7,696 nucleotides of DNA, from assembly GCA_002770795.1 (NCBI GenBank), contig PCTP01000127.1, positions 367 to 8,062 of the forward strand, written 5' to 3'. Source of the DNA: Gammaproteobacteria bacterium CG22_combo_CG10-13_8_21_14_all_40_8 (GTDB lineage: Bacteria; Pseudomonadota; Gammaproteobacteria; Enterobacterales; GCA-002770795). The notes below the pieces were generated by a model. It saw only the letters and a program-made list of their open reading frames with translations, was not told the origin of the DNA and did no database searches. Below, piece after piece: positions 1 through 6,260 of the stretch. The translations under genes and the position numbers were made by a program. The first letter of the stretch is position 1, and each line of letters starts with the position of its first letter.

Positions 1-251
1 TAGACGAACTACTCGCAACTGGCTTCAAAGGAAAAGAAGTTGCCTTAGTCGAAGACATGATTAAGGAGCTTTCAACCATTGAATCTGACACCGACAAACT
101 ACAACGTAAAATTCGTAAGCAACTTTTTGCCTTAGAAAGCACATTACCAGCTGTAGATGTCATGTTCCTTTATAAGGTTATTGACTGGTTGGGTGAATTA
201 GCCGATAGAGCACAAACTGTAGGCTCTCGTCTTGAAACAATGATTGGCTAA
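1..251 (+). CDS. DUF47/TIGR00153 family phosphate-transport accessory protein (3' end only)
   Basis: This is the C-terminal part, about 83 residues, of a DUF47 (TIGR00153, PhoU-related) protein; the 5' end lies left of the window. The reading frame is open from the first base, where two bases of a split codon precede GAC at position 3, and it ends at TAA 249-251. An internal ATG at 57 is not the start, because the residues before it (DELLATGFKGKEV) already fit the family. The visible part is helical and charged, with the family-like segments IKELSTIESDTDKLQRKIR and VDVMFLYKVIDWLGELADRA, and ends GSRLETMIG. Family members are cytoplasmic helical-bundle proteins thought to modulate a neighbouring PiT-type phosphate permease, and such a gene follows here after 117 nt. 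The exact biochemical role of DUF47 proteins is not settled. Identification is confident from the C-terminal pattern and the neighbour; the function is inferred from context. Confidence 0.88.
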   Translation, partial: DELLATGFKGKEVALVEDMIKELSTIESDTDKLQRKIRKQLFALESTLPAVDVMFLYKVIDWLGELADRAQTVGSRLETMIG

Positions 252-269
252 AATTTATTGAGCCAATCA
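241..269 (+). other. Perfect 9-bp hairpin spanning the DUF47 stop codon
   Basis: TGATTGGCT at 241-249 is followed, after an 11-nt A/T-rich loop, by its exact reverse complement AGCCAATCA at 261-269. The left arm holds the last codons of the DUF47 gene and the first base of its TAA stop. Only a short TTTT (274-277) follows, set off by AGGC, so it is a poor match to a classical intrinsic terminator. It could be a weak terminator or attenuator, or an mRNA-stabilising 3' structure that lowers permease expression relative to the DUF47 gene. The symmetry is seen directly; the function is inferred. Confidence 0.5.
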
Positions 270-322
270 AGGCTTTTGAAGCATTTAGCAACTCAAGATT
301 ACATGGTTGTTTTTTGTTGATT

Positions 323-349
323 TTGATAAAAAAAACAGTTGGTTATATT
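323..349 (+). promoter_or_regulatory. Weak candidate sigma-70 promoter for the phosphate permease
   Basis: TTGATA (323-328, 5 of 6 to the -35 consensus) and TATATT (344-349, 5 of 6 to the -10 consensus) lie upstream of the permease start. The spacer is only 15 bp, shorter than the optimal 17, in an A/T-rich stretch where such matches arise easily. No Pho-box-like CTGTCAT direct repeat was seen in the 117-nt gap. The permease may simply be read from the DUF47 promoter, with this as a secondary promoter at best. Confidence 0.3.
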
Positions 350-368
350 TCAAAATAGGTAAAGCATT

Positions 369-1640
369 GTGACTGAATTCTTCGCTCAAAACGGCACAAC
401 CCTTGTATGGATGGCTGGCATTGTTGGCTTATTTATGGCTTGGGGTGTTGGCGCCAATGATGTGGCTAACGCGATGGGAACATCTGTTGGTGCTGGTGCA
501 CTAACCATTAAGCAAGCCATTATTATTGCTATGATTTTTGAATTTACAGGTGCTTTTTTGGCAGGGGGAGAAGTCACCGCAACCATACGTGAAGGTATTA
601 TTAATTCAGCATTGATGGTAGATAAACCCGATCTGCTGGCGCTCGGGATGATTTCTTCATTACTCGCAGCTGGTATCTGGCTACTGATCGCTTCTAAATT
701 TGGCTGGCCAGTTTCTACAACCCACACTATTGTTGGGGCAATTGTGGGATTTAGTGCCATTGGCATTGGCATTGAAGTGGTTCATTGGAGCAAGGTTGGC
801 ACCATTGTTGCCAGTTGGGTGGTTTCCCCCTTATTGGCAGGCACCTTATCTTTTTTAATTATTCAAAGCGTTCGCAAGCTTATTTTTGAAACGAATGACC
901 CCATGAAAGCTGCCAAAAAATATGTCCCTGTATACATGTTTGTTACTGGCTTTGTATTAGCCTTGGTGACAGTTTTTAAGGGATTAAAGCATGTTGGCAT
1001 CCATCTTTCCAGCCTTGAATCTGTGGCCATTGCCACAGGTGTTGGGCTATCGGTGGCTGTGACTGGCATTTTCTTCATCAGCAAAATCAAAGTGGTAAAG
1101 CATGAGAACAAAAATTACCATTTTGCCAGCGTTGAACGTGTATTTGGCATTTTAATGATTACAACAGCCTGCGGCATGGCCTTTTCCCATGGTTCAAACG
1201 ATGTGGCCAATGCCATTGGGCCTTTAGCCGCAGTCGTGAGCATTGTTGCTCAGGGTGGCGTTATTTCGGCGAAATCACAACTCCCTACTTGGATCCTGTT
1301 AGTGGGCGCCATGGGAATTGTATTTGGCCTTGTCACCTATGGTCACAAAGTGATGGCAACTATCGGCAAAAAAATCACAGAATTAACCCCTAGTCGTGGT
1401 TTTGCGGCTGAACTAGCAGGAAGCACCACGGTGGTCATCGCCTCATCAACTGGTTTACCAGTGTCTACCACTCATACATTAGTGGGAGCTGTGTTAGGGG
1501 TTGGGCTGGCAAGAGGTATCGCAGCGCTTGATTTGACCGTGTTACGTTCCATTGTTATTTCATGGATTATCACGCTCCCAGCGGGTGGCTTGCTCTCCAT
1601 TCTGTTCTTTTACATCCTTAAATCTATATTTATAGGTTGA
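369..1640 (+). CDS. PiT-family inorganic phosphate permease
   Basis: This 423-residue inner-membrane protein belongs to the PiT/PHO-4 family, low-affinity importers of inorganic phosphate or metal-phosphate driven by H+ or Na+. The family's inverted duplication is clear. GANDVANAMGTS (28-39) and PVSTTHTIVGAIVG (114-127) in the first half are echoed by GSNDVANAIGP (275-285) and PVSTTHTLVGAVLG (364-377) in the second. Long hydrophobic segments run throughout, with a short hydrophilic stretch around 170-186 and another at 240-253. It is shorter than E. coli PitA (about 500 residues), as expected for the DUF47-linked branch with a small central loop. The start is GTG 369: an in-frame TAA at 360-362 blocks extension, TAGGT at 356-360 is a suitable ribosome site, and the next ATG (411) would cut into the first membrane helix. 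The DUF47 gene upstream supports the assignment, and the stop overlaps the next start. The coupling ion cannot be told from sequence. Confidence 0.95.
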   Translation: MTEFFAQNGTTLVWMAGIVGLFMAWGVGANDVANAMGTSVGAGALTIKQAIIIAMIFEFTGAFLAGGEVTATIREGIINSALMVDKPDLLALGMISSLLAAGIWLLIASKFGWPVSTTHTIVGAIVGFSAIGIGIEVVHWSKVGTIVASWVVSPLLAGTLSFLIIQSVRKLIFETNDPMKAAKKYVPVYMFVTGFVLALVTVFKGLKHVGIHLSSLESVAIATGVGLSVAVTGIFFISKIKVVKHENKNYHFASVERVFGILMITTACGMAFSHGSNDVANAIGPLAAVVSIVAQGGVISAKSQLPTWILLVGAMGIVFGLVTYGHKVMATIGKKITELTPSRGFAAELAGSTTVVIASSTGLPVSTTHTLVGAVLGVGLARGIAALDLTVLRSIVISWIITLPAGGLLSILFFYILKSIFIG

Positions 1641-1642
1641 TG
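1638..1642 (+). promoter_or_regulatory. TGATG stop/start overlap coupling the permease and SH3-protein genes
   Basis: The permease stop TGA (1638-1640) shares its last base with ATG 1640-1642 of the downstream gene. There is no spacer for a promoter or terminator, and the only upstream purine run (AGG 1634-1636) sits too close for a strong independent ribosome site. This favours translation by reinitiation after the permease. Confidence 0.6.
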
Positions 1643-2305
1643 GACAATAATTTTTGGTATCCCGTCATGTTCAGTTTTTTAACACACCGCAAAACAACCC
1701 CATTTAGTCTTTATTGTCTGTTGGCTGGATTATGGTTATCGGGACAGAGTTCCGCTGCGAATGAAGTTATCATGGATGTTTCCCACGCAAACATCAATGG
1801 GACCGTTTATGTAACAGATGCGTTAACGATCCCTCTGCGAAGTGGCCCAACAGATGCCTATCGCTTTATTGGTGAGCTAAGTGCTGGCACCCAGCTTAAA
1901 TTACTTGCACAAGATCTTGAAAATAAGTCCAGTCATGTGGAAGATCTTAATGGCAAAAAAGGCTGGGTTTCGAGTCGATATTTGACACTTTCCATGGGTG
2001 CATCGGAACAACTCCTCAAAGCTAACCAGCAATTAGAAGATCTTAATCAGAAGTTAGATTTACAACAGCTACAAAATAAAGATTATCAATTTAGCATGGA
2101 TAAACTCACCCAACACAATACAACACTTCAAGAGCAAGTATCCGAATTACAAAATAAACTAGAAATTGAACAACAAAAATACCTTCGCCTCTCAGACAAT
2201 AAAAGGTTTGAACCCTTTTATATGGGAGCTATTGTCGCTTTCGTGTTTTTGATTGTGGGATTGTTTTTAGGTCGCCCTAAAAAACGTGGTGATGGCTGGA
2301 GCTAA
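1640..2305 (+). CDS. YgiM-like TIGR04211 family SH3 domain membrane protein
   Basis: The protein has 221 residues if ATG 1640 is used. The layout matches E. coli YgiM: a signal-like hydrophobic stretch (about 21-36) ending SSAA, then a bacterial SH3 domain (about 55-117: YVTDALTIPLRSGPTDAYR, then GKKGWVSSRYL). A Gln/Leu/Glu-rich coiled coil follows (about 121-186), then one membrane helix (about 193-211) and a short basic tail (RPKKRGDGWS). The SH3 and coiled-coil parts are therefore probably periplasmic, with the tail in the cytoplasm. YgiM has no established function; bacterial SH3 domains often bind cell-wall peptides. The start is uncertain. ATG 1640 overlaps the permease stop (TGATG), giving translational coupling, but its AGG is only 3 nt away. 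TTG 1637 adds one residue. ATG 1667 would give a more typical signal peptide. Co-transcription with the permease is likely; a role in phosphate uptake is not shown. Confidence 0.88.
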   Translation: MDNNFWYPVMFSFLTHRKTTPFSLYCLLAGLWLSGQSSAANEVIMDVSHANINGTVYVTDALTIPLRSGPTDAYRFIGELSAGTQLKLLAQDLENKSSHVEDLNGKKGWVSSRYLTLSMGASEQLLKANQQLEDLNQKLDLQQLQNKDYQFSMDKLTQHNTTLQEQVSELQNKLEIEQQKYLRLSDNKRFEPFYMGAIVAFVFLIVGLFLGRPKKRGDGWS

Positions 2306-2306
2306 T

Positions 2307-2885
2307 CTAGTCCCATAAATCTGCTTCTAGCTCAACGCCTAAGCCCAACACGGTTCTATTGGCATAGTTAAAATAAGCAACTACTTGGTTTAACTCAAGT
2401 ATTTCACCATCATCAAAACCCAGTGCTTTACAGTGTAAAACTAGGGATTCATCCACTTGACAGGGCTTAACGGTCAACTGCCATGCATATTTTAACCCTG
2501 CGGCTTGTTTTTGTTCAAAGCATCCCCCAAAATCAATGGCTTGGGTTAAGTTTTCTTCAAACACTTGCCTCATTTCCTGAGTTTTTGTTTCATCTTGAAC
2601 AAGTTCTTTTAGCCCATCAAAATGATGAGTTACGCAATAATGGCAATTGTTAATTAAGCTGACATACACCCCTATCGCTTCAAGATACCATCTCGGTAAT
2701 TGATTGCCTTCATGATGAAGGACATTTTTATACAGAGAAATATGTCCCTCCATTGCCTGAGGTCGAAGGCTATGGGCTTTCATAATATTATCTATATGAC
2801 CATTAGCATCTTTCACTCTCTGGTAACATTTTCTTAATTTTCCTTGAGATACATCATATTCAATTGTGCTTATCCAACTCATCAT
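2307..2885 (-). CDS. AhpD-like / carboxymuconolactone decarboxylase-fold peroxidase-related protein
   Basis: This 192-residue soluble cytoplasmic protein belongs to the AhpD/CMD superfamily, most like the 'peroxidase-related' subgroup (TIGR01926 type). The redox signature is intact: Glu69, Cys81-His-Tyr-Cys84 and His88, with the same spacing as Glu118, Cys130, Cys133 and His137 of mycobacterial AhpD. That spacing points to a thiol-disulfide or peroxide-reducing activity rather than true carboxymuconolactone decarboxylation. The C-terminal YFNYANRTVLGLGVELE resembles the usual end of this subgroup. Start ATG 2885 is preceded, on its own strand, by GGTGAG with a 6-nt spacer; a second ATG follows at once (MM). 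The gene converges on the SH3-protein gene with a single base between the stops and diverges from putA. The substrate and electron donor are unknown, and no ahpC-like partner is in view. Confidence 0.87.
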   Translation of the reverse strand: MMSWISTIEYDVSQGKLRKCYQRVKDANGHIDNIMKAHSLRPQAMEGHISLYKNVLHHEGNQLPRWYLEAIGVYVSLINNCHYCVTHHFDGLKELVQDETKTQEMRQVFEENLTQAIDFGGCFEQKQAAGLKYAWQLTVKPCQVDESLVLHCKALGFDDGEILELNQVVAYFNYANRTVLGLGVELEADLWD

Positions 2886-2912
2886 TTCATTCTCACCAGA
2901 AATAGGAAGGTT

Positions 2913-2940
2913 AATTTAACAAACCCCTAACATCCGTCAA
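2913..2940 (-). promoter_or_regulatory. Candidate sigma-70 promoter for the AhpD-like gene
   Basis: Read on the minus strand, TTGACG (2940-2935, 5 of 6 to consensus) is followed after 16 bp by TAAATT (2918-2913, 4 of 6). This places a transcript start some 20 nt upstream of ATG 2885, with the GGTGAG ribosome site between. The -10 region overlaps a small palindrome, GTTAA-T-TTAAC (2910-2920), which could be an operator. This is based on motif matching only. Confidence 0.4.
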
Positions 2941-2948
2941 TTCTTTTC

Positions 2949-2976
2949 TTTGCAATAGGCCAACAAAAGGTATAAT
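2949..2976 (+). promoter_or_regulatory. Candidate sigma-70 promoter for putA
   Basis: A perfect -10 hexamer TATAAT (2971-2976) is preceded, after 16 bp, by TTTGCA (2949-2954, 4 of 6 to the -35 consensus). TTGCA(A) one base later is an alternative with a 15-bp spacer. Transcription would begin near 2983, giving a leader of about 80 nt. A consensus TTGACA also lies at 2999-3004, but no good -10 sits 16-18 bp after it: TATATA at 3015 is only 10 bp away. The weak -35 fits a promoter that needs an activator. Confidence 0.45.
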
Positions 2977-2986
2977 TGTGACAATT
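2974..2986. promoter_or_regulatory. 13-bp palindrome (operator candidate) at the putA -10 region
   Basis: AATTGT-G-ACAATT is a perfect 6-bp inverted repeat around one base, overlapping the last three bases of the TATAAT and the expected transcription start. A protein bound here would block the promoter. It contains a TGTGA half-site (2977-2981) like that of CRP, but the matching TCACA half is absent, so a full CRP site is not supported. The symmetry is seen; the operator role is inferred. Confidence 0.35.
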
Positions 2987-3048
2987 TAATGCAGCCGATT
3001 GACAGATTTTACTTTATATAACCAGAGCTCCACAAGAACTCGACTTTT

Positions 3049-3054
3049 AAGGTG
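3049..3054 (+). promoter_or_regulatory. Ribosome-binding site of putA
   Basis: AAGGTG lies 8 nt before ATG 3063, and an in-frame TAA at 3048-3050 excludes any earlier start. Together they fix the short N-terminus and show that the missing DNA-binding domain is not a start-site misassignment. Confidence 0.75.
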
Positions 3055-3062
3055 TACACATC

Positions 3063-6000
3063 ATGTTTAAAGCCTCTAACCTACTTAGCGAAACGCCCTC
3101 TGTCACCACTCTGCAAGATTGGAAACAGGCCATATTTGACAATTATCAGGTAGACGAAACAGATTATATTGAAGAACTACTTACTCTAACAGACTCCGAT
3201 TCCTCAACACTCAGTGCGGTCACCGCACATACGGTTGATTTAATTAAACGTGTGCGTGCTAAAAGTGATAAACGAGATACCATCGAATCATTTTTACATC
3301 AGTATAGTTTGGACACCAGTGAAGGCGTGGTGTTGATGTGTTTGGCCGAAGCACTATTGCGTATACCAGATGCAAACTCCGCCAACAGCTTAATCAAGGA
3401 TAAATTAGCCACCGCTGATTGGTCTAGTTATTTAGGTAAAAGCGACTCTTGGTTGGTCAATGCCTCTTCTTGGGGTTTGGTTTTAACCGGTAAATTTGTC
3501 AAATTAGATGCCGACTTTACTCAAAAATCTGTAGGTATTTTAGCTAAAACCATCAACAAAGCGGGCGAACCTATATTAAGAACTGCGTTAAACCAAGTGA
3601 TGAAGTTTATGGGAAGACAGTTTGTATTGGGGCGAACCATCAATGAAGCGCTAAAGCGTGGTAAAGAGTCTCATAAAAAAGGCTACACCCATTCTTTTGA
3701 TATGTTGGGTGAGGCCGCTTTGACCGATAAAGATGCACAAAACTATCTGGAAGCTTACGCAAAAGCGATTCAGACACTGGGTGAACAGCCTCATCCTAAG
3801 GATGTGTTAGCCCCTAGTATTTCAATCAAGCTATCAGCCCTTCACCCTCGCTATGATGTATTTAAAAGAGAACGTGTGTTAGAAGAATTAGGGCAAAGAT
3901 TACATTATCTTGCCTCTTTGGCCAAAAAACTGGATGTCGCTATCAGTATCGATGCCGAAGAAGCCAATCGATTAGAACTCTCATTAGATTTGTTTGAACA
4001 ACTTTATCGTAGCCCAGTTTGTCAAGGTTGGGCTGGGTTAGGTATTGTGGTTCAGGCTTATTCTAAACGAGCCTTACCCGTCCTTGGCTGGCTCAACGCT
4101 CTTGCAACAGAAGTGGGTACTCGCATACCAGTGCGATTGGTTAAAGGCGCTTATTGGGATTCTGAGATTAAATGGTCACAAATTGGCGGTTATCCAGGTT
4201 ACCCAGTCTTTACCCGTAAAGCCTCCAGTGACGTCTCATACTTAGCTTGTGCTCGTTATTTATTAAATCTTAGCGGTTCTTCGATGCTCTATCCACAGTT
4301 TGCTACGCATAATGCCCAAACCATTGCCAGCATTCTATCTCTAAGCAAGGGTTCAAGAGACTTTGAATTTCAACGTTTGCATGGCATGGGCGAAGTTTTA
4401 TATGATGAAGTTTTGGAGGAGCAACGCAAATTAAATACACCCGTGAGTTGCCGCATTTATGCGCCTGTGGGTCTTTATAATGAGCTACTGCCTTATTTGG
4501 TGCGCCGACTCTTAGAGAATGGCGCCAACTCGTCTTTTATCCATCAATTAGTGGATGAAAATATCGCGCCAGAAACTCTCGCTGCACATCCTGTCACCAC
4601 CTTAAAATCCTATTCCACATTGGCGAACCATAAAATTCCCTTAGCTCCCGATATGTATGGTGCGCAACGTAAAAACTCTCAGAGCTATAACCTTAGAATC
4701 GAGTGTGACAAACAACCCTTTATGCAACAACTTGAAGGACTTCTGAAAAAACAATGGCATGCTTACCCCATTATCAATGGCAAAAAAATCACCAATGAAG
4801 ATTCGTTACAAATCAGCTATTGCCCCTACAATATTGAACAACAAATTGGAACTCGATGTGAAGTCAATGAGGCACAACTCCTTGAAGCTTTAGATATCGC
4901 TTACAAACATTATGGAAGCTGGCGTCATACGCCTGTAACCAAACGAGCTGAATGTCTCAGAAAAGCGGCCGATATCATGGAAGAGCAAATGCTAGAACTG
5001 ATTGCCATTTGTACTCAAGAAGCAGGCAAGACTTTAGAAGATGGTATTGCCGAGGTTAGAGAAGCTGTTGATTTCCTACGTTATTATGCGGTTCAAGCGG
5101 AACAAGATTTTAAGGAAAAAGTACTTCCTGGCCCCACTGGGCAAAAGGATGTAATTCGACTTGAAGGGCGAGGTGTATTCGCCTGTATCAGTCCCTGGAA
5201 TTTCCCTTTAGCCATTTTCACTGGACAGGTTGCAGCAGCGCTTGCGGCAGGTAACGCGGTGCTTGCCAAGCCAGCAGGTCAAACATGTATTATTGGTTGT
5301 AGAGCCGTAGAAATTTTTTTACAGGCTGGCATCCCTAAAGAAGTGTTGCACTTTATCCCCGGTAGAGGCTCATTGGTTGGTAAAAAGGTACTCACAGATA
5401 ATCGTATAGCGGGCGTTTCTTTTACAGGCTCAACCGATACTGCGGTTCAAATCAATCAGACATTAGCCTCAAGATCGCATGCCCCTATTGGTAGTTTAAT
5501 TGCAGAAACTGGCGGTCAAAATTGTATGATCATTGACAGCTCTGCATTGCCTGAACAGATTGTGGCTGATGTTATTCGCTCAGCATTTACCAGTGCGGGA
5601 CAGCGTTGCTCTGCCTTACGTATTGCTTATATTCAAGAAGAAATTGCACCCCGCGTTCTCGAATTGTTAGAAGGTGCAATGGCGCAATGGCAATTAGGTG
5701 ATCCCTCTCAACTTGCCACAGATTCTGGCCCTGTTATTGATGCAGGAGCCAGAGATGAATTACAAGCTCATATTGATGCGCTAAGTAAAACGCACAAACT
5801 GATTGCGCAAGCACCCTTACCCGCCAATGCCAGCCAAGGTTATTATGTGCCTGCTACGGCTTTTGAAATCGACAGTATCAATGATCTCAAGCAAGAAAAC
5901 TTTGGGCCTATTTTGCATATAGTACGATATAAATCTAAAAATATCGAAAAAGTGCTTCAAGAAATCAATGATTATGGTTATGGATTAACCTTAGGTATTC

Positions 6001-6248
6001 ACAGCCGTAACCAAGGTTTTGCCAATTACATTACCAATAAAATTAAAGCGGGAAATATTTATATCAACCGCGATATGATTGGTGCCGTTGTAGGGGTTCA
6101 GCCATTTGGTGGTCAAGGCTTATCAGGTACAGGTCCTAAAGCAGGCGGCCCTTATTATTTGCATCGTTTTTGTACAGAGAAAACTATCTCCAATAACACT
6201 TCAGCAATCGGTGGAAATACCACTTTGTTGTCCTTAAACGATAACTAG
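3063..6248 (+). CDS. putA: Bifunctional proline dehydrogenase / L-glutamate-gamma-semialdehyde dehydrogenase PutA
   Basis: This 1061-residue enzyme carries out both steps of proline to glutamate: FAD-dependent oxidation of proline, passing electrons to quinone at the membrane, then NAD(P)+-dependent oxidation of the semialdehyde. The proline dehydrogenase barrel (about 190-500) shows Lys256 in SIKLSALHPRY, Asp297 in SIDAEE, Arg358 and Tyr364 in RLVKGAYWD, FATHNAQT, Tyr466 and Arg481/Arg482 in YLVRRLLENGA. The aldehyde dehydrogenase part (about 570-1040) shows Asn713 in SPWNFP, FTGST (788-791 region), Glu815 in ETGGQN, nucleophile Cys849 in SAGQRCS, Glu945 in ENFGP and PFGGQGLSGTGPKAGGP. Active residues sit about 73 positions earlier than in E. 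coli PutA (1320 residues) because the ribbon-helix-helix DNA-binding domain and linker are absent; the extra C-terminal domain is also missing. It therefore cannot repress its own gene in the E. coli way. The usual KPAEQT reads KPAGQT (736-741), an odd change at the NAD ribose-binding Glu. The start is fixed by AAGGTG 8 nt upstream and an in-frame stop at 3048. Confidence 0.97.
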   Translation: MFKASNLLSETPSVTTLQDWKQAIFDNYQVDETDYIEELLTLTDSDSSTLSAVTAHTVDLIKRVRAKSDKRDTIESFLHQYSLDTSEGVVLMCLAEALLRIPDANSANSLIKDKLATADWSSYLGKSDSWLVNASSWGLVLTGKFVKLDADFTQKSVGILAKTINKAGEPILRTALNQVMKFMGRQFVLGRTINEALKRGKESHKKGYTHSFDMLGEAALTDKDAQNYLEAYAKAIQTLGEQPHPKDVLAPSISIKLSALHPRYDVFKRERVLEELGQRLHYLASLAKKLDVAISIDAEEANRLELSLDLFEQLYRSPVCQGWAGLGIVVQAYSKRALPVLGWLNALATEVGTRIPVRLVKGAYWDSEIKWSQIGGYPGYPVFTRKASSDVSYLACARYLLNLSGSSMLYPQFATHNAQTIASILSLSKGSRDFEFQRLHGMGEVLYDEVLEEQRKLNTPVSCRIYAPVGLYNELLPYLVRRLLENGANSSFIHQLVDENIAPETLAAHPVTTLKSYSTLANHKIPLAPDMYGAQRKNSQSYNLRIECDKQPFMQQLEGLLKKQWHAYPIINGKKITNEDSLQISYCPYNIEQQIGTRCEVNEAQLLEALDIAYKHYGSWRHTPVTKRAECLRKAADIMEEQMLELIAICTQEAGKTLEDGIAEVREAVDFLRYYAVQAEQDFKEKVLPGPTGQKDVIRLEGRGVFACISPWNFPLAIFTGQVAAALAAGNAVLAKPAGQTCIIGCRAVEIFLQAGIPKEVLHFIPGRGSLVGKKVLTDNRIAGVSFTGSTDTAVQINQTLASRSHAPIGSLIAETGGQNCMIIDSSALPEQIVADVIRSAFTSAGQRCSALRIAYIQEEIAPRVLELLEGAMAQWQLGDPSQLATDSGPVIDAGARDELQAHIDALSKTHKLIAQAPLPANASQGYYVPATAFEIDSINDLKQENFGPILHIVRYKSKNIEKVLQEINDYGYGLTLGIHSRNQGFANYITNKIKAGNIYINRDMIGAVVGVQPFGGQGLSGTGPKAGGPYYLHRFCTEKTISNNTSAIGGNTTLLSLNDN

Positions 6249-6260
6249 ATAATCCTATAG

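Noticed and set aside
386..1111. Two minus-strand open frames (386-772 and 863-1111) inside the permease gene
   Set aside because: Both are antisense to a gene with clear family motifs, resemble no known family, and their composition follows from the opposite-strand codons.
2264..2283. 8-bp hairpin TTTTTAGG / CCTAAAAA at the 3' end of the SH3-protein gene, considered as a terminator between the convergent genes
   Set aside because: The T-run is on the 5' side of the stem when read from either strand and no T-run follows, so it does not fit an intrinsic terminator; it encodes the GLFLGRPKK membrane-tail junction.
2977..2992. CRP site in the putA control region
   Set aside because: Only the TGTGA half is present; the expected TCACA half after 6 bp is absent.
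2999..3020. Consensus TTGACA with TATATA downstream, considered as the main putA promoter
   Set aside because: The spacer is only 10 bp and no acceptable -10 box lies 16-18 bp after TTGACA.
4045..4245. Plus-strand 66-codon open frame inside putA in another frame
   Set aside because: It lies within the proline dehydrogenase barrel coding region, whose own frame carries conserved active-site residues there; it is a shadow frame.
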